This document shows, one piece after another, positions 1 through 6,489 of a stretch of 9,758 bases of DNA. The stretch comes from an uncultured Porphyromonadaceae bacterium (GTDB lineage Bacteria; Bacteroidota; Bacteroidia; Bacteroidales; Muribaculaceae). Below the pieces are notes generated by a model that did no database searches, was not told the DNA's origin, and saw only the letters and a list, made by a program, of their open reading frames with translations. The stretch's first letter is position 1; every line of letters begins with the position of its first letter. The DNA is taken from the NCBI GenBank assembly GCA_900551515.1, contig URWH01000057.1:1-9758 (forward strand), in the 5' to 3' direction. Both the position numbers and the translations under genes were made by a program.

Positions 1-2850
1 GGAATTACTCTCGCCGTATTGCAGCTGTCGGCCGGGAAAGATTTCGCGCGTGGTGACTTCGCGCACATAGGGGTTGGAGAGTTGGGCTACATCACTCTTG
101 AGATAGCCGGGAATGAGCGAGGAGTTGCGCTGAGTGAACAGTCGGTCAATGTAGTACCAGTTGAGCAATGCGCGGTTTTTGCCGTAGCTGACTTCGTTGC
201 TTAGTGCCGCCTCGGGGAACAGGGCATCGGAGGACGGGTCGTAAGGTGTGGAGGCCAGAAACCATGAGTAGGGACTGCGCAGGTCTATGCCTGTCTGCGA
301 GCTCTCGAAGTCATCAATGTACGAGGATCCTTTGTTCGAGCCTGATTTTTGGCTTTGGGGGATGATGCGTGCATATTCGGCGGAAAGGCTCAGCCGCGAG
401 GGGGCGGTGGCGTTGACAGTGGGAATCTTATTGAGCAGATTGGTAAGCCACATAAATTCCTTGTTGTAGCTCAGGTTGAAGCCCAACATCGTATTGTTGA
501 CTACTTCGTCGCCAATGTTGACTTTTTCGGTGAGCGATTTCTCTCCGAAATGCATGACGGTGGCTCCTATATTGAAATCCTTGCTGAACTCGTATTGCAG
601 GTCGAGGCCGAGTAATGTTTTGCGTTGGGTCGAGAATAGTGACTGGTTTTCGAGACTGACGCTGATGCTTTGTCCCGAGTCGATGATGGATTGGTTGGTG
701 ATAGTGACTATGCCCATGGCGTAGTCGACGGTATAGTCAGCGTTTTCGGTGAGGGTGACGCCGCCGGCGGTGACCACAACGCTGCCTCGTGGGACGTTCA
801 TGGCGTTGAGTCGTATCTGCGACCCGGAGGAGGCTTGGTATTCGCCGTCCATGACAAATTTGTTTTTATCGGCGAATTGGCGGGCTACAACCAGGGTGGA
901 ATCGTATAGTTGGGGGTAGCAGTAGTGCTCGCGCTGCACCGGGTCGGTGATGACCGATTCGAGGTGACTGCCGAAGGGCTCGACTACGGGGAAGATAACC
1001 TTGCCTGTGGCCGAAAGTATGGTGTAGCCCTCTACAAAGTCAAAGAAGCCGTCGGGGTTGCTGTCTTGTTGCGAGTCCAGACGGTCGAGATTCATGACCT
1101 GCAGTAGCGATTTGTCATTGAGCCCGGCTATGGGCAGGTAGTTGATTTTGGTGCCGGTGGTGTCGCTTAGGTACTTGATGTTGAATTTGAATTTTTCTTT
1201 TTGGATTTGGTATCCGCCGAGGTTGTAGACGTTTTTCATCATCAGGTCCCACATTGGCAGGCGCGGGTTGACGGTTGTGCCTTTGAGCATCTTGACGTAC
1301 AAGGCTTTGTCTGTCTCGGTGATGTCGCCGCTGAATTCGCCCACTTGGTATACCTGTCCGTGATAGGTGTATTCGTAGGCTACGGCGAGCACTTCATCGG
1401 CATTGAGGGCGCTTTTGATTGAGATGTAGCCCAAGTTGGAGTTGAGGGTGTACTCGTTGGATGAAAGCAGGCGTGCGCTCTCGATTTTTTCGTAGTCTTT
1501 GCCGCCTTCTATGTCATAGGCTTGCAGCGGCGCCAATATCTGTGTCACTTGCGAGATGTCTCGGGCATCGGGGTATTGGTCTTTGATGGTGCGCAGCAGG
1601 TCGTTGGAGTTGTTGCTGGGGTTGGGATATGCCGGGTTGGGCGTCCAATGGCCGGAGGCTATGCGTTTTTCTTCGCCCAAGTCCATGAACGACACGATGT
1701 TGCGCGACTGTTCGTAGCGGTTACCCTTATTGGTGACCCATACTTCGATGCGAGTGATGTTGACGCCCGAAGACACAAAAGGCAGCTTCGATGCCCAGGT
1801 GTCGTAGTTGTCGCGGAAGAAGTGCCCGAGAAAGTAGTGGCGGTTTTGGTCGTATTCGTCGGCGTTGATGGTGAAGGATGTGGCCTGGCTGCCGCCACGG
1901 GTGCTGACGCTCTTGCTCTCCGAGTTTTGCTGCGAGACAAGGGCTGTGGCTGTCAGCCGCCCGAATTGCAGCTTGGTCTTGATGCCAAACAGGGCTGTAG
2001 AGCCGCGTATCAGCGACGACCCGGTGGTCATAGACACGTTGCCGGCTTCGATGTTCTTGACAATGTCGTCTTCTTTGCCTTCGTAGGCCAGCTTGATGTT
2101 CTTGCTGTCGAAGTCGAAGGTGGCATCGGTGTTGTAGGTCATGTTGAAATTCAGGCGGTCGCCGACCGAAGCGGCAATGGTGGCCTGGATCTTCTGGTTG
2201 AAGTCGAAGAATGTTTTGCGGCGGGAGTTGAGCGACAATGCCGGGTTGTCGGATTTGTTCGACTTGATGCCCATGTCGATCTGCACCGAGCCTTGCGTCT
2301 TCAGGCTGACGCCGCCGGGGCCGAAAATTTTCTCCAGCGGGCCGAGCGCAAAATTCATGTCGAGGATGTCGAAAGGCTTTTTCTCGCCCTTCTCGGTGAG
2401 CAGTTCGGCGTTGCGGCGGCGGTAATATTCCTGCATCGACTTGCGCATCTGCCAGTTGTTGTACTGCGCCTCCGACATGATGAAGGGGGTGGCGATGTCC
2501 ATATCGCCCACGCGCGTGCGTATAATGTAACAACCCGTTTCCGGGTCGAATTCAGCTTGGGTGGTGATGTTGGAGGGCGTGGCAAGGTCGGCCGAGAATT
2601 CCTGCCCCATCAGCTCCTCGTAGGATTGCGGGACAGTCTGCTGTACGGGCGACGGCAGCATTATCGAATCGACCTGTGACAGCGGTGGCGGCGGAGCGGT
2701 GGCCGGCGGAGCCGGTGGCTTGAGCTCCGACTTGTAGTATTGTGCCCACACCGAGACTCCGCTTGCCATAATGACGACAGCCATCACCCTGAGGATGATG
2801 CGCAAAGAAGAGAAACGTGAGCGTATATGTCGGTTGTTACTTGTTGCCAC
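1..2850 (-). CDS. sprA: Cell-surface protein SprA, T9SS outer-membrane translocon (N-terminal ~950 residues, partial)
   Basis: SprA (Sov in Porphyromonas) is the very large outer-membrane barrel through which type IX secretion substrates cross. Reading the minus strand from 2850 gives one open frame to base 1 with no stop. It shows a signal peptide (basic n-region, hydrophobic stretch at residues 17-34, cleavage probably after VWAQ at 37), a Pro-rich linker (PPAPPATAPPPP), then family-typical segments: FGPGGVSLKTQGSVQ near 180, IEAGNVSM and SSLIRG near 266-278, SYIDDFE then IDLRSPYSWFLAST near 845-865, and NPYVREVTTREIFPGRQLQYG at the edge. Family members are about 2,300-2,500 residues, so roughly 60% lies beyond the left edge. 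The start is uncertain: GTG at 2850 gives a full signal peptide and follows the in-frame stop most closely; TTG at 2805 also gives a plausible one; ATG at 2784 leaves only 15 residues with no basic region. It lies 66 bp downstream of ruvA, an arrangement I recall from other Bacteroidota. Confidence 0.95.
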   Translation of the reverse strand, partial: MATSNNRHIRSRFSSLRIILRVMAVVIMASGVSVWAQYYKSELKPPAPPATAPPPPLSQVDSIMLPSPVQQTVPQSYEELMGQEFSADLATPSNITTQAEFDPETGCYIIRTRVGDMDIATPFIMSEAQYNNWQMRKSMQEYYRRRNAELLTEKGEKKPFDILDMNFALGPLEKIFGPGGVSLKTQGSVQIDMGIKSNKSDNPALSLNSRRKTFFDFNQKIQATIAASVGDRLNFNMTYNTDATFDFDSKNIKLAYEGKEDDIVKNIEAGNVSMTTGSSLIRGSTALFGIKTKLQFGRLTATALVSQQNSESKSVSTRGGSQATSFTINADEYDQNRHYFLGHFFRDNYDTWASKLPFVSSGVNITRIEVWVTNKGNRYEQSRNIVSFMDLGEEKRIASGHWTPNPAYPNPSNNSNDLLRTIKDQYPDARDISQVTQILAPLQAYDIEGGKDYEKIESARLLSSNEYTLNSNLGYISIKSALNADEVLAVAYEYTYHGQVYQVGEFSGDITETDKALYVKMLKGTTVNPRLPMWDLMMKNVYNLGGYQIQKEKFKFNIKYLSDTTGTKINYLPIAGLNDKSLLQVMNLDRLDSQQDSNPDGFFDFVEGYTILSATGKVIFPVVEPFGSHLESVITDPVQREHYCYPQLYDSTLVVARQFADKNKFVMDGEYQASSGSQIRLNAMNVPRGSVVVTAGGVTLTENADYTVDYAMGIVTITNQSIIDSGQSISVSLENQSLFSTQRKTLLGLDLQYEFSKDFNIGATVMHFGEKSLTEKVNIGDEVVNNTMLGFNLSYNKEFMWLTNLLNKIPTVNATAPSRLSLSAEYARIIPQSQKSGSNKGSSYIDDFESSQTGIDLRSPYSWFLASTPYDPSSDALFPEAALSNEVSYGKNRALLNWYYIDRLFTQRNSSLIPGYLKSDVAQLSNPYVREVTTREIFPGRQLQYGESNS

Positions 2851-2916
2851 TGTGAGAGCTGTACGTTGCCGCTGCGATTTGCGATGTCATGGCCGGAGCA
2901 TGGCGATGCCGGTGCA

Positions 2917-3498
2917 TCACATCATGGCCAGCGCTTTCTTTATTGCCGATTCCACCCTTATCGTCGGATCGGCATCGAAGATCTTTTTGAGCGCTTTCTG
3001 CGACTGCGGGCGTGAGAACCCGAGCATGACAAGCGCCAGAAGAGCTTCGTCGTAGACGTCGGAAGTCGTTGCAGACTGATTAATTAACGTTTCGCCTGAC
3101 GGTTTTATTTTGTCGCGTAGGTCAACAATGATGCGCTGTGCCGTTTTTGTGCCTATACCCTTCACGATTTTCAGGCGCGAATGGTCGCCGCCGGCAATCA
3201 CGGCCTCGAGTTCCGGCGCCGGAATCGAGGATAAGATCATGCGCGCGGTGTTGGCACCGACGCCCGACACACCGATGAGCAGGCGGAACATCTGACGCTC
3301 CTGGTCGGTGAGAAATCCAAACAGCTGGTGGGCGTCTTCGCGAATGGCTTCGTGGACGAGCAGCTTGGCCTGTGAGGCGTCTTCCAGAGCGGAAAATGTT
3401 GAAAGTGAGATGCAAAGCATATAGCCTATGCCGTTGCATTCGATCACGGCATAGGTAGGGGTGAGCTCGGCTATATTGCCGCGGATATATTCTATCAT
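2917..3498 (-). CDS. ruvA: Holliday junction branch migration protein RuvA
   Basis: RuvA binds four-way DNA junctions and loads the RuvB motor for branch migration in recombinational repair in the cytoplasm. The 193-residue product has the usual size and three-domain plan: an N-terminal OB fold (1-63, starting MIEYIRGNIAEL), two helix-hairpin-helix motifs (LIGVSGVGANTA at 74-85 and VKGIGTKTAQRI at 112-123), and a C-terminal RuvB-contacting domain (about 149-193, EALLALVMLGFSRPQ) after a Ser/Thr-containing linker. Its ATG overlaps the metA stop by 4 bp (ATGA at 3495-3498), which fixes the start and suggests translational coupling. ruvB and ruvC are not in the window. Nothing appears degraded. 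Confidence 0.97.
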   Translation of the reverse strand: MIEYIRGNIAELTPTYAVIECNGIGYMLCISLSTFSALEDASQAKLLVHEAIREDAHQLFGFLTDQERQMFRLLIGVSGVGANTARMILSSIPAPELEAVIAGGDHSRLKIVKGIGTKTAQRIIVDLRDKIKPSGETLINQSATTSDVYDEALLALVMLGFSRPQSQKALKKIFDADPTIRVESAIKKALAMM

Positions 3499-4385
3499 CG
3501 TGTTTTATTGAGTTTGTGCGTGACGGCTTCGTCAAGCCAGTTTGACATTATCCTGACCGCCGTTTCATGCCATTTGTCGGCGGGTTGCTGCGAGGGATCG
3601 TCAGCGGGGTAGTAGTTGAGCGGGATGTGCGGGTTCATCCCCTTGCCGAGGTCGCGGCGGTATTCGTTGTCGAGAGTCTGCGTGGCATATTCGCCGTGGC
3701 CGGTGAAATAATGCTCGGGATAGCGGAGCGATGAGAGCATGTAGGGCCCCTGCGGCAGCCCTGAAGCGTCAACGGCTATCTCGCTGAGCGCTGCGATCTC
3801 GTCGAAATCCCAGGTGGCGAAGCGGCTGTGCGGTATGTAAAACGGTTCGTCGACTCCTTTGAGCAGCGAGGCATCCGGCCGGTCGATGTGATGCGGATAG
3901 ACGCCCGACAGCTTCGTGTCGAGCAGGTGCATCGCCACTCCGTAGAAATGATAGAGAGCCGCGTAGGCTGCCCAGCAGATGTAAAGGGTGGGGATGCCGT
4001 TGCGGCGCAGGGTCTCGAAGATGCCGGTTACCTCATCCCAGTAGTCGACATCTTCAAACCTCACGTTTTCGAGCGGAGCGCCGGTGATGATGACGCAGTC
4101 GGGGAGGGTTGGGAGACGGTCGAACGGGGTGTAGAACCGGCCGATATGTTCGGCCGAAGTGTTGCGCGATTTGTGCGAGGCCATGCTCACGAGCTTCACA
4201 TCGACGGTGTGGCGGTCGGGAGCTATGATGCGCAGGAAGTCGCGCTCGGTGTCGGTCTTGACCGGCATTAGGTTGATGAACGCCATGGTGAGCTCGGCAT
4301 CCTTTTCGCGCGGGGCAAGGAAGACGGCGTTTTCGGCTTTAAGCAGCGATGCTGCGGGCAGAGCGGGATCGATGATTACCGGCAT
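3495..4385 (-). CDS. metA: Homoserine O-acyltransferase MetA (acetyl-CoA specificity predicted)
   Basis: MetA acylates the hydroxyl of L-homoserine, the committed step into methionine synthesis, using a ping-pong mechanism through a catalytic cysteine. The 296-residue product has the family layout of a class-I glutamine-amidotransferase-like fold: AFINLMPVKTDTERDFLR (35-52), SRNTSAEH (73-80), TGAPLE (101-106), the nucleophile Cys137 in YICWAAYAAL, LSGVYPHHI (159-167), and His230/Glu232 in FTGHGEY, matching E. coli Cys142, His235 and Glu237. Glu106 aligns with position 111 of E. coli MetA, where Gly goes with succinyl-CoA and Glu with acetyl-CoA in characterised enzymes, so the product should be O-acetylhomoserine. 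The stretch after the cysteine has Tyr141 where E. coli has Gln. It starts 1 bp after the upstream pseudouridine synthase stop and overlaps ruvA by 4 bp. Some databases call the acetyl form metAA. Confidence 0.96.
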   Translation of the reverse strand: MPVIIDPALPAASLLKAENAVFLAPREKDAELTMAFINLMPVKTDTERDFLRIIAPDRHTVDVKLVSMASHKSRNTSAEHIGRFYTPFDRLPTLPDCVIITGAPLENVRFEDVDYWDEVTGIFETLRRNGIPTLYICWAAYAALYHFYGVAMHLLDTKLSGVYPHHIDRPDASLLKGVDEPFYIPHSRFATWDFDEIAALSEIAVDASGLPQGPYMLSSLRYPEHYFTGHGEYATQTLDNEYRRDLGKGMNPHIPLNYYPADDPSQQPADKWHETAVRIMSNWLDEAVTHKLNKTR

Positions 4386-4386
4386 G

Positions 4387-5058
4387 TCAATCGGCGTTGA
4401 ACGCCTGCCAGAGACGGTCGTCGGGCAGGGGAGCGGTTACACAAATGTTTTCATGGCTCACTGGATGCTCGAATTCGATGCGGAATGCCTGAAGGGAAAT
4501 GCTCCCGTCGGGGTTGGAGCGCTTGTCGCCGTATTTGAGGTCGCCGCGTATGGGGCACCCGATCGATGCAAGCTGCACGCGGATCTGATGCTTGCGGCCC
4601 GTCTCGAGGTTGATTTCGAGCAGATGGTAGCGATCCGACGAGGCGATATGACGATAGGTCAGAGCGGCCTGTTTGGCTCCCGGCCGTGGCTGGGTCCAGG
4701 CGTAGGATTTGTTGTTGCGCTCGGTGCTGGTGATGTAGCTGACGATACGCCCTTCTGCCGTCTCGGGCATATTGCGTGTGATGGCCCGGTAGGTTTTTCG
4801 TACGAGGCCGTTGCGGAACATTTCATTGAGCCGCGACAGCGCTTTCGACGTTTTGGCAAAGACTACCAGCCCCCACACAGGCCGGTCGAGACGGTGCACT
4901 ACGCCACAGAACACATTGCCCGGCTTGGCATAGCGTTCCTTGATATATTGGCGCACATCTTCCACCAGCGGGCGGTCGCCGGTCTTGTCGCCCTGCACGA
5001 TTTCTCCGGGGTGTTTGTTGACGATGATTATATGATTGTCTTCGTAGAGTATCTCCAT
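4387..5058 (-). CDS. RluA-family RNA pseudouridine synthase
   Basis: Enzymes of this family convert specific uridines in rRNA or tRNA to pseudouridine using one catalytic aspartate. The 223-residue product begins directly with the catalytic domain (LYEDNHIIIVNKHPGEIVQGD) and has no N-terminal S4 RNA-binding domain, as in the short RluA/TruC-like members. The catalytic motif is HRLDRPVWGLVVFAKT at 55-70 with Asp58 as nucleophile. The C-terminal family block GRKHQIRVQLASIGCPIRGD lies at 154-173. Most relatives have Thr-Ser-Gly or Val-Ser-Gly after HRLDR-x; here Trp62 stands in place of the Ser. The target RNA cannot be read from sequence, so no symbol is given. It is the first gene of the left operon, with the ATG about 25 bp downstream of a strong Bacteroidota -7 box; metA follows after 1 bp. 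Confidence 0.93.
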   Translation of the reverse strand: MEILYEDNHIIIVNKHPGEIVQGDKTGDRPLVEDVRQYIKERYAKPGNVFCGVVHRLDRPVWGLVVFAKTSKALSRLNEMFRNGLVRKTYRAITRNMPETAEGRIVSYITSTERNNKSYAWTQPRPGAKQAALTYRHIASSDRYHLLEINLETGRKHQIRVQLASIGCPIRGDLKYGDKRSNPDGSISLQAFRIEFEHPVSHENICVTAPLPDDRLWQAFNAD

Positions 5059-5083
5059 GTGTTGTGGTGAACGGATTATGCTA

Positions 5084-5115
5084 CAAAATTACAAATTTTT
5101 TCTTATTTGGGCAAA
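5084..5115 (-). promoter_or_regulatory. Bacteroidota housekeeping promoter of the rluA-like/metA/ruvA/sprA operon
   Basis: On the minus strand, TTTG (5115-5112) lies 20 bp upstream of TAATTTTG (5091-5084). This matches the Bacteroides consensus TTTG / 19-21 bp / TAnnTTTG. Transcription should start near 5077-5080, giving a leader of about 20 nt before the ATG at 5058. No comparable site was seen in the tight gaps between the downstream genes, so it probably drives the whole left operon. Confidence 0.75.
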
Positions 5116-5162
5116 TTGGCTGATTCTCAGAGGGGTTTGAGAGGGCGTGGGTACTAATCATG

Positions 5163-5170
5163 TACTTTTG
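5163..5170 (+). promoter_or_regulatory. Candidate -7 box (TACTTTTG), plus strand
   Basis: TACTTTTG is a full match to TAnnTTTG. A TTTG at 5136-5139 lies 23 bp upstream, slightly longer than the usual 19-21. No protein gene follows on this strand for over 1 kb; a transcript would begin almost at the 5177-5225 hairpin and run toward the repeats. Confidence 0.35.
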
Positions 5171-5176
5171 TGGAAG

Positions 5177-5225
5177 TTGACGGAAAGCCGAGGAAATCAG
5201 ATTTGATATTTTTGGCTTCCGTTAA
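5177..5225. repeat. Imperfect inverted repeat / hairpin
   Basis: Left arm TTGACGGAAAGCC (5177-5189) pairs with GGCTTCCGTTAA (5214-5225), with one bulged A and one G-T pair. On the plus strand an AT-rich tail (taataattttt) follows, as after a weak terminator, but the 24-nt loop is long. It sits right after the candidate promoter at 5163. Confidence 0.45.
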
Positions 5226-5410
5226 TAATTTTTAACTGCTGCAATTTGCCTGTTTTTACCTCTGCCAACTCAGAAAAGTACACCTTCTCGCAGCCCCATA
5301 ACCGGAAATATTTATGAAGTAGCCGTAACTCCAAATCGTAATTTTGCGCACAAAAATACTCATAATTTTTGGAACGAGGTAATCTCAAGCGACTAAATCT
5401 GTTATACGCT

Positions 5411-5616
5411 CGATGCCGGACATCGAATAACCGTGTCGCCGTAGGATGTGCAACCGGGGACGGTTGTCTACATCTTACGACTGAACACGGCCATTCCATG
5501 CCCAGCAAGGATTTTCAATCCACGGGGATAAAGACCGTCATTTGCCCTGCGCTTTCGCTGCTCTACGGCTTGAACAAATACCGGACATTATCCTGTTCCG
5601 GGATTGCACTTTCCTT
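5411..5616. repeat. Direct repeat copy A (~206 bp), structured
   Basis: This segment recurs at 5682-5887 with a constant offset of 271 bp and about 89% identity by hand alignment (roughly 23 differences, two of them compensating 1-bp indels). Order of elements: hairpin CGATG/CATCG at 5411-5425; outer helix CCGTGT (5431-5436) with ACACGG (5485-5490); inside it a long stem, GTAGGATGT (5441-5449) with ACATCTTAC (5470-5478) and CAACC (5451-5455) with GGTTG (5462-5466); an invariant block around CCACGGGGATAAAGACCGTC (5521-5540); and a last hairpin CCGGA/TCCGG (5581-5601). No reading frame is maintained in both copies, so RNA or DNA structure is more likely than coding. Function unknown. Confidence 0.8.
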
Positions 5617-5681
5617 TCTTTTTATCACAGCCTGATAGTTGTCCTTGACAGGACGGTTCAGATTTCTATATTGCCTCACCG

Positions 5682-5887
5682 CGATGCCGGACATCGAATA
5701 GCCGTGTCGCCGAAAGATGTGCAACCGGGGACGGTTGTCCTCATCTTACGACTGAACACGGTCATTCCATGTCCCAGCAGGTAATTCAATCCACGGGGAT
5801 AAAGACCGTCATTTGTCCTGCGCCTGCGCTACTCTCCGGCTTGAACAAATGCCGGACATTATCCTTTGCCGGGATTGCACTCTCCTT
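5682..5887. repeat. Direct repeat copy B (~206 bp), structured
   Basis: Second copy of the 5411-5616 unit. The outer helix CCGTGT/ACACGG (5702-5707, 5756-5761) and the CAACC/GGTTG inner stem are unchanged. In the long stem a G-to-A change turns a G-U pair into A-U, while a T-to-A change costs one pair. The 65 bp between the copies (5617-5681) shows no clear counterpart after copy B, so this is a duplicated module rather than a simple tandem array. Confidence 0.8.
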
Positions 5888-5935
5888 TTTTTTCTCTTTC
5901 TGCCATTTTCTTGTTTCCCCAGATTTTTCATTATG

Positions 5936-5959
5936 ATGCCGTTCAGCAAAGTACGGCAT
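5936..5959. repeat. Small inverted repeat
   Basis: ATGCCG (5936-5941) and CGGCAT (5954-5959) form a perfect 6-bp stem around a 12-nt loop. No poly-T tract follows on either strand, so a terminator is not supported; it could be a protein-binding site or chance. Confidence 0.3.
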
Positions 5960-6067
5960 TTTGGATTTCAATGTTGTCCTGTGGCTTTCCTGAATATCGG
6001 GGAGGCCATTTTCATCTGATGCATACCTGAGTCTTGTGGGTCAGTTGGAGTCGCTTGCCAAAATAAA

Positions 6068-6167
6068 CGTGTGGCAAAGGAACATTCGCGTCGATCCGGA
6101 AAAATCTCCACTCTGCGAGTAGTATTTTTCCGTCTTGCCGTGAACATCCCTTCTTTTGTGCCACACG
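6068..6167. repeat. ~100 bp nested imperfect palindrome
   Basis: The outer arms CGTGTGGCA (6068-6076) and TGCCACACG (6159-6167) are perfect 9-bp inverted repeats. Inside them CGGAAAAAT (6097-6105) and ATTTTTCCG (6124-6132) are again perfect over 9 bp, and within that loop ACTC (6110-6113) pairs with GAGT (6117-6120) across TGC. The arms between the blocks resemble each other only partly, with several transition-type mismatches. A further local pair, TTGCCA/TGGCAA, overlaps the left outer arm. It lies 75 bp upstream of the accessory operon. Possible roles are a cruciform recognised by a mobile-element protein, an origin-of-transfer-like site, a small palindromic transposon relic, or a structured leader. 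Confidence 0.7.
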
Positions 6168-6201
6168 CCTTTCAGGTGTCAAGCAACTCAAACAACCACA
6201 C

Positions 6202-6209
6202 TGTCTTTG
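6202..6209 (+). promoter_or_regulatory. Weak candidate -7 box of the accessory operon
   Basis: TGTCTTTG matches TAnnTTTG at seven of eight defined or free positions (A replaced by G). No TTTG occurs at the proper -33 distance. It lies 34 bp upstream of the ATG at 6243, followed by an A8 tract, and is the best candidate for the start of the accessory operon within the window. Transcription could also enter from further upstream. Confidence 0.25.
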
Positions 6210-6242
6210 GACGCATGAGGTTAAAAAAAAGCCCCCACCGAT

Positions 6243-6476
6243 ATGAAAGCCACAGAACAACATATAAATAGGTCAAGGCAAGCTCGCCAATCCTCCTATC
6301 ATTACCGCATAAGCAAGGCGGTTGCAAAGGTGGCGAAAGTGATACTGATTATCATCGGAGCTATCGTTGGACTGATTATCTGTTGGCTGATTAAAAGAAT
6401 ATTCCGAGGCATCGGGTGGATAATCTCAATCCTCTCCGCATTAGGGATAATCTATTGGATAATGACTACACTCTAA
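6243..6476 (+). CDS. Small two-helix membrane protein of unknown function
   Basis: The 77-residue product has a polar, basic N-terminus (residues 1-32, with several Arg and Lys) followed by two hydrophobic helices at about 33-50 (VILIIIGAIVGLIICWLI) and 57-74 (IGWIISILSALGIIYWIM), joined by the short basic turn KRIFRG. This suggests an inner-membrane hairpin with the N-terminus and turn governed by the positive-inside rule. No family is recognised. It is the first gene of the accessory operon, starting 13 nt after the run aaaaaaaagcccccaccgat region and ending 13 nt before the pcfK-like start, with the same junction design as its neighbours. That supports it being a real gene despite its size. 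A holin-like, conjugation-accessory or toxin role is possible but unsupported. Confidence 0.7.
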   Translation: MKATEQHINRSRQARQSSYHYRISKAVAKVAKVILIIIGAIVGLIICWLIKRIFRGIGWIISILSALGIIYWIMTTL

Positions 6477-6489
6477 AATATTTACGACT

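Larger units (their letters stand above)
5116..6242. other. 1.1 kb gene-free boundary region with repeats and hairpins
   Basis: Between the core operon promoter and the accessory operon I find no open frame with a recognisable product. The longest frames (up to 103 codons) run across repeat copies and differ between the copies. The stretch holds a plus-strand promoter-like site, a hairpin, two ~206 bp direct repeats, a small inverted repeat and a ~100 bp nested palindrome, each listed separately. It separates GC-rich core genes from lower-GC accessory genes and is the likely place where acquired DNA joins the chromosome, though no att duplication or tRNA target was found. Confidence 0.6.

Noticed and set aside
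1522..2679. Long plus-strand open frame (385 codons) opposite sprA
   Set aside because: It is antisense to the clearly recognisable SprA coding sequence; the product is low-complexity Val/Gly/Arg/Asp with no family resemblance. It arises from high GC and codon bias on the other strand.
4159..5070. Plus-strand open frame (303 codons) opposite metA and the pseudouridine synthase
   Set aside because: Antisense to two genes with full catalytic motifs and operon-type spacing; no recognisable motif in the translation.
5197..5508. Minus-strand 103-codon frame through repeat copy A and the hairpin
   Set aside because: Its N-terminal third lies in the repeat, and the frame is not preserved in copy B. 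The C-terminal half spans a promoter-like box and the hairpin. Could be a remnant, but no family is recognised.
5411..5887. CRISPR array
   Set aside because: Only two units of about 206 bp with internal structure; no short repeat-spacer pattern.
5411..5887. Integron attC sites or a group II intron
   Set aside because: No GTTRRRY/RYYYAAC core pair, no domain V-type hairpin and no reverse transcriptase or integrase in the window.
5948..5956. CTnDOT-type att core (GTAnnTTTGC) on the minus strand
   Set aside because: The sequence reads GTACTTTGC, one base too short, and no matching second copy was found.
5786..5971. Minus-strand 61-codon frame in repeat copy B (ending GQMTVFIPVD)
   Set aside because: In copy A the corresponding frame stops early after LFKP, so coding is not conserved between copies.
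6221..6236. Intrinsic terminator on the minus strand (G-run followed by T8)
   Set aside because: The T-tract is present but no hairpin arm pairs with GGTGGGGGC immediately upstream.
6012..6263. Minus-strand 83-codon frame across the nested palindrome
   Set aside because: It covers both arms of the palindrome, overlaps the start of the membrane protein gene, and has no recognisable motif.
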